Shown: positions 51,588-60,592 of the stretch, in pieces
Layout: each line of letters opens with the position of its first letter
Position numbering within the stretch: position 1 is the stretch's first letter
Source: an uncultured Clostridia bacterium
Lineage (GTDB): Bacteria > Bacillota > Clostridia > UMGS1810
Length of the DNA stretch: 64,000 bases
Direction of reading: 5' to 3'
Assembly: GCA_934454585.1 (NCBI GenBank)
Contig: CAKSFP010000011.1
Location: 14,833-78,832, forward strand
Made by a program: the position numbers and the translations under genes
Notes under the pieces: model-generated
The model's database searches: none
What the model was told of the DNA's origin: nothing
The model's input: the letters and a program-made list of their open reading frames with translations, nothing else

Positions 51588-53492
51588 TTATACGATAAAT
51601 TCAATTGCCGCCATTTTGTACGGTAAAATTCGGCTCACAGTTACGCCTCCGTCGCTTTCGAAACCGTCACAGTTTATAAAGCGGATCTTTTTCGGAGTAA
51701 ACGAAAGTTCAATTTGTGCATTTATAATCTCTTCATCGCTGCAATTAAAGTATGCCGCTGCATAGGAATTTTCGCCTTGCTTGCATATACAGTACAGCAG
51801 CGGATTATCGCTGCACACCACCGGCATTCTTCGGCCCGCAAGAAATTCTATGGAATCGTTAAGCTGCATACCGCGCGACGGCGAAACCAGAAGTCCGCTT
51901 TGAGGCAGCACATCCTGTATGTCAAAAGCGTATACCATAAACCTCTGTCCACTGTCATTTTGATAAAGATATGCCGACGGATATGTGTCGGTTTCCCCGA
52001 CAAATACACTTATCACTCTTGCACCCGGTCTTGTTTCAATGTTATAGACTGTCGTATTTGCATACAGGGATTCTTTTGTATCATAATCCGCAAAATGTTC
52101 AAACACATTTTCCGTTATTTTCTTTTTCGAAATCAAACCGACATCTATACCGTTATTCTGCAAAATCTGTGCTGCTTTCAAATCAATTATAAGACCTTTT
52201 TCAAATGCATCGGCCGGCAGGTATTTTGCATTTTCCCCAAACACCATACCGCAAATGCCACTTCCGTTGTATGTTATCGGCACGGCGTGAATTGACGGAA
52301 TTTGAGCAGCTTGATTAAACCACCGATTTGTTACAGAAGCTTCCCCTTTGAAATCCGGAGAGAGTTCTGCGTCTTTAAGCAAATGAGCGTTTTCGTATAT
52401 CCTCACACCTATACATTCTTTGTCATCAAAAACCTCGGATATTTTTTTATACAGTTCCATATTTCTCATGTGCTCTGTTGTGTATCTGTTCTTGCGGTTG
52501 GGATCCATATAATCTATTATGTATTTGAGCGAATCAACCCCTTCACAAACTCTAAGCATCTGGTCAAAGAGTTCTGTGTGCGCTGCCGGCGTAACTGCAC
52601 TCAACCTTGGATAACTGTCGTTTTCAGAAAAAATCTCTATATCTCTGCGGTTTTCGCACCATTTGACTTGCTGTCTGGTAATTTCGGCAATCAGCTGCAG
52701 AGAGTATTTCCCGAACCGTTTCTGGCTATACCAATACGGCGCACCCGTAAGTCGTAAAAACGGTTTTGTTTTTCCGGCAAGAATGTCTGTAAGTTCAATG
52801 ACATCAGCCCCGTCTAAATCCCACGATGTAAATCCGGCGCAAAAACCCAATCTGGCATTTGGATTCACACAATCCAGCGCCATTCTTAAATCGCGGCAAA
52901 ACTCTTTCAGAGTGTCATTCATCATTTCGAACCAGGCATCCCGATAGGCGTTTTTTCCGCCGGTAAAAACTTTGGCGGCAAGTTCTTCTCGCCGAATGTT
53001 TTCTCCGATACGCCGGCGAAATTCATTCATATGCAATTCACAGCAGCACCCTATGCCGGGCGAAGCAGAAAGCGTAAAATCATCATCAAGCATAATCATT
53101 TCAAATCCATTTGCGGCAAGTTTTTGAACATAGGAACAAATCCCCCCGACAAACTGCCTGTCCAAGGGGCAAAACGAGTCGTTATACCTCACGCCGGAAA
53201 TCGACATTTTTCTCATATAATTTTTGCACGCGTCCGCATTATATTTCTTGACTGAACCGACTCCCATTCCCATTGTGTTAATCCATACTGCGACCTCAAT
53301 ATCGTTTTTCTCAAATTTCTCTTTGTTTTTTGACAATTGTTTTGCAAACATATCCTGCAACTCTTCGTTTCCGAACGGCGGCCGTTCTGATGCAATAAAT
53401 ACTCTCTGCGCTTTCGCTTTTTTTAATGTTCCGATCAATTCGTCAAGATTTGTATCATCTTTAACGAATAACGGAATAGATATTTTATTCAT
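51588..53492 (-). CDS. Cytosolic TIM-barrel-like protein, candidate unassigned glycoside hydrolase
   Basis: A 634-residue protein without a signal peptide, the first gene of the glycan operon. The N-terminal ~400 residues look like a (beta/alpha)8 barrel: NKISIPLFVKDDTNLDELI, VAVWINTMGMGVGS, GFEMIMLDDDFTL, RLGFCAGFTSWDLDGADVIE, EIFSENDSYPRLSA. Acidic residues at strand ends (MLDDD, SEND) are candidate catalytic groups. Residues ~400-520 resemble the GATase-like domain and 530-634 a beta-sandwich, the order seen in GH42-type beta-galactosidases, but I see no GH42 signature. I infer an intracellular oligosaccharide hydrolase; the family is not recognised. Confidence 0.6.
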   Translation of the reverse strand: MNKISIPLFVKDDTNLDELIGTLKKAKAQRVFIASERPPFGNEELQDMFAKQLSKNKEKFEKNDIEVAVWINTMGMGVGSVKKYNADACKNYMRKMSISGVRYNDSFCPLDRQFVGGICSYVQKLAANGFEMIMLDDDFTLSASPGIGCCCELHMNEFRRRIGENIRREELAAKVFTGGKNAYRDAWFEMMNDTLKEFCRDLRMALDCVNPNARLGFCAGFTSWDLDGADVIELTDILAGKTKPFLRLTGAPYWYSQKRFGKYSLQLIAEITRQQVKWCENRRDIEIFSENDSYPRLSAVTPAAHTELFDQMLRVCEGVDSLKYIIDYMDPNRKNRYTTEHMRNMELYKKISEVFDDKECIGVRIYENAHLLKDAELSPDFKGEASVTNRWFNQAAQIPSIHAVPITYNGSGICGMVFGENAKYLPADAFEKGLIIDLKAAQILQNNGIDVGLISKKKITENVFEHFADYDTKESLYANTTVYNIETRPGARVISVFVGETDTYPSAYLYQNDSGQRFMVYAFDIQDVLPQSGLLVSPSRGMQLNDSIEFLAGRRMPVVCSDNPLLYCICKQGENSYAAAYFNCSDEEIINAQIELSFTPKKIRFINCDGFESDGGVTVSRILPYKMAAIEFIV

Positions 53493-53525
53493 TTAATCAC
53501 ACTCCCCAGTATTTTTGATAGCAAA

Positions 53526-53555
53526 ATTATATATCAGCATATGCAAAATTGTAAA
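53526..53555 (-). promoter_or_regulatory. Promoter of the glycan operon
   Basis: On the minus strand TTTACA (53550-53555), 18-bp spacer, TATAAT (53526-53531), 34 bp before the ATG at 53492. The weaker -35 and long spacer fit activation by the divergent AraC-type regulator. A minus-strand TTGACA (53576-53581) lies further upstream. Confidence 0.55.
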
Positions 53556-53659
53556 CAGACAAAAATCAGTTTGCTGTCAAATTCCTCAGCTTTAATCCCT
53601 CAATTACAACAAACAAGCGATTGGATAACCATATTTGATTCAAGCCGAATTATTTCTGA

Positions 53660-53688
53660 TTGACACGCCAAAAACAATATTGTATAAT
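53660..53688 (+). promoter_or_regulatory. Promoter of the AraC-type regulator gene
   Basis: Consensus TTGACA (53660-53665), 17-bp spacer, consensus TATAAT (53683-53688), 48 bp before the ATG at 53736. Confidence 0.82.
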
Positions 53689-53735
53689 TAATCATGTACT
53701 AATTTTTGATAATAGATAATGTGAGGATTACGCAT

Positions 53736-55964
53736 ATGTCCAATCGACTTTCCAAATCATATTTTCCTTTTCTTATGAAAATCATGCTTCCGTGCCTTAT
53801 AATCAGCGTCTCGACTGCCATCATTGTATCTTTTTTTGCAATGAGATTAATGGATAAAACAAGTGAGTTTTCAAACAATTCGGTTCATCTGGCAATAAAA
53901 AGCACACAAACAAATATCGATTCCGTAAAAAATGCCGCATATTTCTTTGCGGCACAGCCGGAAATCAGCGAAATACTGACGAACGATTCTCCCGTCTATA
54001 CCGACTATGTGCAATCATTGATAGGAAACATCAAAATATCAAACCTTGATATAATTAACGCATATATATTTGACCAAAACGCGAAAACTGTTTGTACCGC
54101 AGACGGAGTCTTTTCGGCGGACGAATACTTCAGCCGGATTTTTTTATACAGCCGTTACCCCGCGAACTATTGGAACACCCTGCGTTTCTACAGCACTGAG
54201 CCATACAGGGTGTTATCGCCGTGCGTTATTACAGCTATGCAAAAAAAGCATAATGCCATACCGATTGTTTTCAGACGAATCGGGGATATGTCTCAGCGCA
54301 GATTTCTTATTTTTAACATTGAACTGAGTTCGCTGATTCCGATAAGCACAATTACAGCAAACAAAAAATCCGAATTCTATATTTTTGACAAATACACCAC
54401 AGATGTTTTTCCGCTGCGTGATGAATACGACACTTCAAAATTTGCCGACAAGAACTTTATCGACAAAATCGTTGTTTCGCCAAATTCAAATTTTCAATAT
54501 AAGCTGGGCGGAAAAAAATATTTTGTTACCACCAGTTCTGAAAACGACTCCATAATAGGATATACCTATATTGTGCTCACAGACAAAAACTCGGTGTTCG
54601 ATAATCTGTTGCCGTTTATTGTCGGGCTTGCAATATTTGCACTTTTATCTATGATTATCTCTGCGATTCTGTCTGTCAGAAGCTCAAAGAATATTTTCAG
54701 GCCGATTATGAAGGTATATAAAAATCTTTCCGATACTCCTTCGGCAGCGTCGGAAAATCTTTTACATGATATTGAGTCACTCTCTGCCCTGTCGAAAGAA
54801 AAATCAAATAAGCTCTCTGAAATTATGCCGTATTCACAGCAGAACTATTTAATCAACTATCTGAATAATCCCGATTTATACAGTATGTACGACACCGATA
54901 TTAAAACTTTTATTGAAAGTTCGTTCAATTTCAAATACGACTATTTTATGGTGATATTGCTTCAGTTGTCACCGACATCCAAATTTCGCGAATGTTTTTC
55001 AAACGACGACTACGATGTAATAAGAACCGGATTTTACGATGTTGTTTACAGCTTCTTTGCAGAAAAATTTGTTGCGTTCGCTCTGCCGGCGCAGGATAAA
55101 GTACTGAATATTGTTTTGAATTTGGATGAACAAGACACAGACGCCGACATACGCGAAATCCTGATGAATATAACCGAATGTCTCAAAAATGATTTGGAGT
55201 ATATTACATTTTCGGTGGGAGTAAGTAACAAACATAAACATATAGAGGGATTGAGACAATCTCACAAAGAGGCACTGGATAATTTTGTTTCCTATGACAC
55301 TCCGAGTGATTCTGCCGTTATTGAAGTAAATTCAAAAAGAGATATTTTGTTTTCAAACAAAAGCGAAATCGAATTGATGTCGGCTTTGTCAACCTTCGAC
55401 ATTGAGCGTATTAACGATACAATGGACAAAATTTTTTCAAGTAACCAAAACATATCCGGCAAGAACATAAGGATTCTTTATAATTACATATTGAATACCA
55501 TGTTGAAATTTATACATATAAACAACATATCATACATGGATGATCTCATGGATTACGAAATCGTCAATAAGATATTAAATCAGCCGCTCGGCAAAATAAG
55601 AAGCGAAATTTCAAACCTTTGCAAATGTATCGTATCTGCAAAGAAAAAATCCACATCTTTTGATGATATATATGATTATATAAAAAATAAGTTTGACGAC
55701 CCGAGTCTTGATATGTTGTCCCTCTCCGATGCTTTTAATATAAGTCAAAGCACCGTGGCCATGCATATAAAGAAAAACACGGGTTTGTCATTCAAAGAAG
55801 TGTTGGCAAATGTACGCATAGAAAATGCAAAAACTCTTTTGAAAACTACCGACTTACCTATCGAGAAAATCTGGAATCTTTCCGGATTTTCGAACGAAAG
55901 GACATTCTTCAGAGTTTTCAAATCAAAAGTCGGTATGACGCCGAATCAGTATAAGAAACTGTAG
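53736..55964 (+). CDS. Membrane-bound AraC-family transcriptional regulator
   Basis: A 742-residue single-chain sensor-regulator. Membrane segment 1 is at about 12-36 (MLPCLIISVSTAIIVSFFAM), an extracytoplasmic sensor domain at 37-290, membrane segment 2 at about 290-312 (FIVGLAIFALLSMIISAIL), then a cytosolic linker and a C-terminal AraC HTH (about 645-742; FNISQSTVAMHIKKNTGLSF, IWNLSGFSNERTFFRVFKSK then MTPNQYKKL). Such proteins sense an extracellular glycan product and activate adjacent CAZyme/ABC genes. It is divergent from the glycan operon with 243 bp between starts. ATG 53736 has GAGG 9 nt upstream; the frame is open to 53706. Confidence 0.9.
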   Translation: MSNRLSKSYFPFLMKIMLPCLIISVSTAIIVSFFAMRLMDKTSEFSNNSVHLAIKSTQTNIDSVKNAAYFFAAQPEISEILTNDSPVYTDYVQSLIGNIKISNLDIINAYIFDQNAKTVCTADGVFSADEYFSRIFLYSRYPANYWNTLRFYSTEPYRVLSPCVITAMQKKHNAIPIVFRRIGDMSQRRFLIFNIELSSLIPISTITANKKSEFYIFDKYTTDVFPLRDEYDTSKFADKNFIDKIVVSPNSNFQYKLGGKKYFVTTSSENDSIIGYTYIVLTDKNSVFDNLLPFIVGLAIFALLSMIISAILSVRSSKNIFRPIMKVYKNLSDTPSAASENLLHDIESLSALSKEKSNKLSEIMPYSQQNYLINYLNNPDLYSMYDTDIKTFIESSFNFKYDYFMVILLQLSPTSKFRECFSNDDYDVIRTGFYDVVYSFFAEKFVAFALPAQDKVLNIVLNLDEQDTDADIREILMNITECLKNDLEYITFSVGVSNKHKHIEGLRQSHKEALDNFVSYDTPSDSAVIEVNSKRDILFSNKSEIELMSALSTFDIERINDTMDKIFSSNQNISGKNIRILYNYILNTMLKFIHINNISYMDDLMDYEIVNKILNQPLGKIRSEISNLCKCIVSAKKKSTSFDDIYDYIKNKFDDPSLDMLSLSDAFNISQSTVAMHIKKNTGLSFKEVLANVRIENAKTLLKTTDLPIEKIWNLSGFSNERTFFRVFKSKVGMTPNQYKKL

Positions 55965-56045
55965 AGAGGCGCAAAACACACTAAATAAGAAAATATCAAA
56001 AAAACAAAAGGAAGCGGCAAGCAACTTTACATTTACAGCAAAATG

Positions 56046-56080
56046 TTTGCAGGCAACCGTTTGCGGTCACCTGCAAGCAA
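56046..56080 (-). terminator. Hairpin between convergent AraC and GH31 genes
   Basis: GTTTGCAGG and ACCG pair with CGGT and CCTGCAAGC around a TTTG loop with one or two mismatches. It could end either the AraC transcript or, on the minus strand, the GH31 transcript (followed by AACATTTT). Confidence 0.5.
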
Positions 56081-56128
56081 AAACATCGGTCCGTGAACAT
56101 TCTCCGAATTATTTTTAATAAAACCCGA

Positions 56129-58447
56129 TCAGCCGAGCACCTCAACAAGTGCCTCTTTAAGCTTTTGCGGCATATCCGACGAAATGACATCGGACAGTGC
56201 GCACTCTCTCGGCTTTGTTCGGATATGGCTTATGACGGCATCCTTGCGGAAGTTATCGTATGTTGCGCCGTAAAGCACATCATAAGCCTTTGCCTTGTAA
56301 TCATTTTCGGTGACGGCAAGGCTGTCGTCAAAGCAAATCTGTGCCGCACCGCCGTCTGTGGAAATCACAATTGATCCGTTTTCATATGTCTTTTCAAATG
56401 CCTTATCCACGATTACCGAGCAATCATCAACACAATTGAGCACGATTTTGTAGCGGCGGTTTGCCGGTATGACACTCGCATCACCGCGCGGTGCATGTAT
56501 CACCAGTTTGCGCTCGCTCCACTTAAACTCGATATCCGTCTCGGCGTATCTGCCGTCAAGATAGCTCTCATCAGTGTTTGCATCCTCATAAAGTGTGAAG
56601 CTGTTGTCCGCACCGGGGAAAATGTTCAAAACAATCTCGTCCGGATTGGAATCGGCATCCGTTTCTGCCGCGCTCATGGGGATGATCGCCCCGGCTTTTG
56701 CAAACACCGGCATCTCGTCAAATTTTCTGTAAGCGGTTATGCAGCGGTCGCCTGAATATCTGTATTTATTGAAGAAATCAAACCACTCGCCCTCGGGCAG
56801 ATAAAGCCGCGCGCTGCCCATATTGGTGACAGCGTCCTTCGGATGGGTTATGGGGCAAACAATCAGCTCAGTGCCAAAGAAATATTCGTTCTTCATCTCC
56901 CAGGCAGCGTCCTCGTGCGGACAGTAATAATAAATCGGCATCACGAGCGGTCTGCCATGTACATGGGCACGGCGATTCATGGTGTAGAGATACGGAATCA
57001 TCTCACAGCGCAGGCGCATGAATTTGCGCATGGTGCTGTGGGTATCCGCGCCGAAACTCCACGGTTCTCTCTTGACAAATTCACTTTTGGACGAATGCAG
57101 ACGCATAATCGGCGAGAACACGCCAAACTGAGTCCAACGGCTCATCAGCTCATCGTCACGCACACCGCCCATGTGTCCTCCGATGTCGTGACTCCACCAA
57201 CCGTAGCCGACATTTGCCGCACTGCTTGTGAAATACGGCTGAAAATCGAGAGTATCCCAGGTGACAAATGTGTCGCCGGAGAAACCGACGGGATATCTGT
57301 GCGAGCCGTAACCGGAAAACCTGGAGAACAGCAAGCCGCGGCTCTCCCCTCCGCAGCGCGCGTGCTCATAGTGAAAATGATTGAGCATCCACAGCGGGTC
57401 AAGACCTTCAATCTTGGTGGTATTGCCCTGTTGCCAGTCCATCCACCAAAAGTCCACACCGTCGTCCTCAAGAGGTTTTATCACCTTGTCAAAATACACA
57501 TCGACAAATTTTTTGTCAGCTATGTCAAACGGAATGTTTTTCTCGCCCTTAGGATCGACGCCCATGGCCTCGGCGGTCGCCTTGTAGCAGTCCTCATGCG
57601 CCGATATTCCGGACGCCGGGTGCAGATTTAGCGTGGCTTTCATACCCATGTCGTGCAGCCGGCGCAAAAATCGCCTCGGATCGGGAAAAAGCTCGGTGTT
57701 CCAGCTGAATCCCGTCCAGCCGCAGCCGTATTTCGGATCTATGTCCACCTTGTGCCAATCCATATCTATGACCGCAACCGCCATGGGGATGCCCTCTGCG
57801 GCAAAACGGTTCATAAGCTCCATGTAACTTTTCTCCGAATAAGCATAATACTTGCTCCACCAGTTGCCAAGAGCAAACCTCGGCAACATGGGAGTCGCTC
57901 CCGTAATAGAATAATATGCGTCCAGGCAGTCGCAAAGTTGACCGGCATAGGCGAACAAATACACATCAAGGATGTCCTTGCGGCGCGGCTCGACAAAATC
58001 CCCCTCCATGGCAAGGCTCCCGCTGTCGTCAATAACGGTCATACCGCGGCGGCACATAATGCTCGGCGGCAACGGTGCCGAGCCGTCTACACCGTCAAGA
58101 GTGCGGATGGTGCCGGGCAAAGTGCCTCGGCTGTTGTCATCGCCGTAGTAATAGTCAAAACGCTGATAACCCATCTTGCCGCAATACTCCGCATGGAGAT
58201 TGTTCTTGGCAAATCTGCCGCCGCGATATGTAAGCCGTATGCAATCGGTCTCTATGACAACTGCATCTGCCGTAGTTTCGACCGTATAGTGCGGCACAGG
58301 AAGTTCACGGTTGACAACCGTCTGGGTTGCCCTGTCCTCAAATGCGCCGCTTTCGTCATATTCCATTCTGATGAGTCTGTCCGTCAACACGGTGAAGCGG
58401 TAATTGTCGCCCGTGACAACGGCGTTTTTGTTTGCTATAGGATTCAT
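56129..58447 (-). CDS. Glycoside hydrolase family 31 (alpha-glucosidase/alpha-xylosidase type)
   Basis: A 772-residue GH31 enzyme without a signal peptide, so cytosolic. An N-terminal beta-sandwich (DNYRFTVLTDRLIRMEYDES) precedes the barrel with LPRFALGNWWSKYYAYSEKS and MAVAVIDMDWHKVD. The nucleophile Asp is in FWWMDWQQGN and the acid/base Asp in PVGFSGDTFVTWDTL; GYGWWSHDIGGHMGG, a GH31 hallmark, follows. It hydrolyses alpha-linked glucosides or xylosides; the exact glycan is not readable. It is a single-gene unit with its own promoter, convergent with the AraC gene, and more GC-rich than the operon to its left. Confidence 0.93.
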   Translation of the reverse strand: MNPIANKNAVVTGDNYRFTVLTDRLIRMEYDESGAFEDRATQTVVNRELPVPHYTVETTADAVVIETDCIRLTYRGGRFAKNNLHAEYCGKMGYQRFDYYYGDDNSRGTLPGTIRTLDGVDGSAPLPPSIMCRRGMTVIDDSGSLAMEGDFVEPRRKDILDVYLFAYAGQLCDCLDAYYSITGATPMLPRFALGNWWSKYYAYSEKSYMELMNRFAAEGIPMAVAVIDMDWHKVDIDPKYGCGWTGFSWNTELFPDPRRFLRRLHDMGMKATLNLHPASGISAHEDCYKATAEAMGVDPKGEKNIPFDIADKKFVDVYFDKVIKPLEDDGVDFWWMDWQQGNTTKIEGLDPLWMLNHFHYEHARCGGESRGLLFSRFSGYGSHRYPVGFSGDTFVTWDTLDFQPYFTSSAANVGYGWWSHDIGGHMGGVRDDELMSRWTQFGVFSPIMRLHSSKSEFVKREPWSFGADTHSTMRKFMRLRCEMIPYLYTMNRRAHVHGRPLVMPIYYYCPHEDAAWEMKNEYFFGTELIVCPITHPKDAVTNMGSARLYLPEGEWFDFFNKYRYSGDRCITAYRKFDEMPVFAKAGAIIPMSAAETDADSNPDEIVLNIFPGADNSFTLYEDANTDESYLDGRYAETDIEFKWSERKLVIHAPRGDASVIPANRRYKIVLNCVDDCSVIVDKAFEKTYENGSIVISTDGGAAQICFDDSLAVTENDYKAKAYDVLYGATYDNFRKDAVISHIRTKPRECALSDVISSDMPQKLKEALVEVLG

Positions 58448-58485
58448 ATTGCACCTCTCTGTCTGCGTTTTTTATCATATCTTGC

Positions 58486-58514
58486 ATTATATCACATATG
58501 CACGGATTTTGCAA
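58486..58514 (-). promoter_or_regulatory. GH31 gene promoter
   Basis: On the minus strand TTGCAA (58509-58514), 17-bp spacer, TATAAT (58486-58491), 39 bp before the ATG. Confidence 0.78.
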
Positions 58515-58586
58515 CGGCTGAACGGGACAAACGAGTGAGAACATACGGACACGGCGCAAAAAAATCAAATATGTTGTCCCAAATAC

Positions 58587-58615
58587 TTGACAACGGGACA
58601 AAATGATTGTATAAT
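58587..58615 (+). promoter_or_regulatory. rpsU-yqeY promoter
   Basis: Consensus TTGACA (58587-58592), 17-bp spacer, consensus TATAAT (58610-58615). The transcript start would be near 58622, leaving a ~67-nt leader. Confidence 0.88.
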
Positions 58616-58689
58616 TATCATTGTGTAAGTTTTGTCTAATCCCGTTATGTGCGAGAGCACTATTGCAATAACGGAGGGAGGGAATTTTA

Positions 58690-58866
58690 ATGGCAGAAAT
58701 AAGAATTAAAGAAAACGAATCTCTTGACAGTGCACTGCGCAGGTTCAAAAGACAGTGTGCAAAGTCAGGCGTTTTGTCTGAAATAAGAAAAAGAGAGCAC
58801 TATGAAAAGCCGAGCGTTAAGCGCAAAAAGAAATCGGAAGCAGCCAGAAAGCGTTCTTACAGATAA
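58690..58866 (+). CDS. rpsU: 30S ribosomal protein S21
   Basis: A 58-residue protein, MAEIRIKENESLDSALRRFK through to KSEAARKRSYR, matching S21 over its full length; the basic tail KRKKKSEAARKR is typical of Bacillota. The gene is preceded by GGAGGGAGGG. YqeY follows 37 bp later, the standard Bacillota arrangement. Confidence 0.97.
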   Translation: MAEIRIKENESLDSALRRFKRQCAKSGVLSEIRKREHYEKPSVKRKKKSEAARKRSYR

Positions 58867-58903
58867 TGCGGCTGTTTTTATAAGATAAGGAGGGATTTAT
58901 GTT

Positions 58904-59347
58904 ATGAGCTTAAAAGAAAGATTGGCACAGGATCTGAAACTCTCCATGAAAGAAAAAGACACGGTGAAAAAAAACACCGTTCAAAGCTTGCGTGCAGCGG
59001 TCAAACAAATAGAGATTGACAAACGCTGCGAACTTGATGATGATGCTGTCATTGAGGTAATCGCAAAAGAACTTAAGAAGAGAAAAGATGTACTTCCCGA
59101 GTATGAGAAAAGCGGCAGGGACGACCTGATTGCTCAGCTCAAACAGGAGATAGACATTGTTGTGGGATATCTACCTTCCCAATTATCTCACGAGGAATTA
59201 GACGAAATTGTAAAAGCTGCCGTTGCTTCCACAGGAGCTTCGTCCATGAAAGACATGGGCAAGATCATGGCGGAAGTGATGCCCAAGATAAAGGGCAGGG
59301 CAGACGGCAAGGAAGTCAACTTGCTTGCCAAGAAGTATTTATCCTAA
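58904..59347 (+). CDS. yqeY: GatB/YqeY domain protein
   Basis: A 147-residue protein matching YqeY: MSLKERLAQDLKLSMKEKDT, KDVLPEYEKSGRDDLI, IVVGYLPSQLSHEELDEIV and the ending GRADGKEVNLLAKKYLS. The domain is shared with the C-terminus of GatB, where it contacts tRNA, but the stand-alone protein has no settled role. ATG 58904 has AAGGAGGG at 9 nt. Confidence 0.95.
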   Translation: MSLKERLAQDLKLSMKEKDTVKKNTVQSLRAAVKQIEIDKRCELDDDAVIEVIAKELKKRKDVLPEYEKSGRDDLIAQLKQEIDIVVGYLPSQLSHEELDEIVKAAVASTGASSMKDMGKIMAEVMPKIKGRADGKEVNLLAKKYLS

Positions 59348-59355
59348 AAAAAATC

Positions 59356-59394
59356 AGCGGTTGCCGCAGTTGCGGCAGCCGCTTTTTGTTATTT
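59356..59394 (+). terminator. Terminator of rpsU-yqeY
   Basis: AGCGGTTGCCGC, loop AGTT, GCGGCAGCCGCT, then TTTTTGTTATTTTT. It lies between convergent yqeY and the epimerase gene and may serve both, since A-runs precede it. Confidence 0.9.
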
Positions 59395-60252
59395 TTACAT
59401 CTGAGGTGTGATGGCATGGGTTATGTCATACTCCGCGCCGGGGGAGAGTTTTCTGATGGAATACTTGTTCTCTATGGTACCGTCGGAATCTGTGCGCTGC
59501 GTAATGCCGTTCCACGGCTCAATGCAGATGTACTTCGCGCCGTATTTATGCCAGATGAGCAGATGGTCAAATCCCGGGAACTCTATCCTCACCCTGCGTG
59601 TGCCGCCGCGGTGAACCAGTGTGCACGCATCGGAATTGTGCTCCAGGAACACAAGCGCGTCCTCGGCAAAATACTTGTCCTCAAGCGGAAATACCGTTGA
59701 ATCCGTGAGAACCGTCTGAGTTTTGTCAAGCAACAGATTACCGTCAAGCTCGTTCGCCACGAGGGTTTCTTTTTTATCGAACACCACATCGTATTCCTCT
59801 ATGCCCTCGGGAGTTGCATAAGCCTCGTGAGCGCCTACGGAGAAATACATGGTGTCGTCGTGCAAATTTTTCACGCTGTATTTTACAAGCAGCGTACCCT
59901 TTTCAACCTTGAGATTCACCCTGAATTCAAATTCAAAAGGATATACCGCAAGGGTGTCGGAATTTGAGCGCAACAGCATTGTTATTTCACTTTCACTCTC
60001 GCTCTCAATCTCGAACTCGCTCATCTTTGCAAAACCGTGTTTTGTCAGTTTGTATTCCTTGCCCCTGTAAGTGTAGGTGTCATTTACAAGTCCGCTGCAT
60101 ATGGGGAACATTATCGGTGCGGTGCCGCTCCACACGGCAGGGTCGCCCTCCCACATAAACTCGTTTCCTTTTTTGTCGCGGATGCTCTTGATTTCCGCAC
60201 CGAGAGTTGCCACGGATACGGTGAGTTCATCCGACTTAATTGTTTTAAGCAT
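59395..60252 (-). CDS. Aldose 1-epimerase family protein (LacX-like)
   Basis: A 285-residue mutarotase-fold protein: LGAEIKSIRDKKGNEFMWEG then WSGTAPIMFPICSGLVNDTY, with THGFA-like LTKHGFAKMSEF carrying the conserved His, and VGAHEAYATP carrying the second active-site region. ICIEPWNGITQRTD and the late LSPGAEYDIT complete the family pattern. It interconverts alpha and beta anomers of aldoses in the cytosol, which would help feed sugars freed by GH31 into glycolysis. GGAGG precedes the ATG. It is convergent with yqeY. Confidence 0.9.
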   Translation of the reverse strand: MLKTIKSDELTVSVATLGAEIKSIRDKKGNEFMWEGDPAVWSGTAPIMFPICSGLVNDTYTYRGKEYKLTKHGFAKMSEFEIESESESEITMLLRSNSDTLAVYPFEFEFRVNLKVEKGTLLVKYSVKNLHDDTMYFSVGAHEAYATPEGIEEYDVVFDKKETLVANELDGNLLLDKTQTVLTDSTVFPLEDKYFAEDALVFLEHNSDACTLVHRGGTRRVRIEFPGFDHLLIWHKYGAKYICIEPWNGITQRTDSDGTIENKYSIRKLSPGAEYDITHAITPQM

Positions 60253-60427
60253 GATTTACCTCCAAAAAATTTTTTGTTCAATGATTGACTTCCTCAACTA
60301 CTGATTACCTCAACCCCATTATACTTTATTTTTATCATAAAATCAATAATCTTTCTCTCAGTAGGCGAAAAGTGCCGAAAATATAAATATAATAAAGTTG
60401 TGTTTCCGAAAAAAGGAGGTGAGAAAT

Positions 60428-60592
60428 ATGCAGGAGATAACCATTCCGACCCTCAGCGGCAGTGACGACAGCGACGCTCAAAGACTGCTCGCCTATGTTG
60501 AGGAGCTGCGCATGGATACCGATGTGCGCCTCACCTACATTGAAAAACAGCTTGACATAATCAAGCGAATGATTGGAGGTGACAACAAATGA
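60428..60592 (+). CDS. Small coiled-coil-like protein, first gene of phage-like module
   Basis: A 54-residue acidic protein (MQEITIPTLSGSDDSDAQRL ...), with a helical second half (LAYVEELRMDTDVRLTYIEK) that could form a coiled coil. It has no signal peptide or membrane segment. An excellent ribosome site AAGGAGGTG precedes ATG 60428; the in-frame start at 60398 has none. Its stop overlaps the next ATG (ATGA). A TATAAT at 60388-60393 has no clear -35. Not recognised; small proteins of this kind are common between phage structural genes. Confidence 0.7.
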   Translation: MQEITIPTLSGSDDSDAQRLLAYVEELRMDTDVRLTYIEKQLDIIKRMIGGDNK

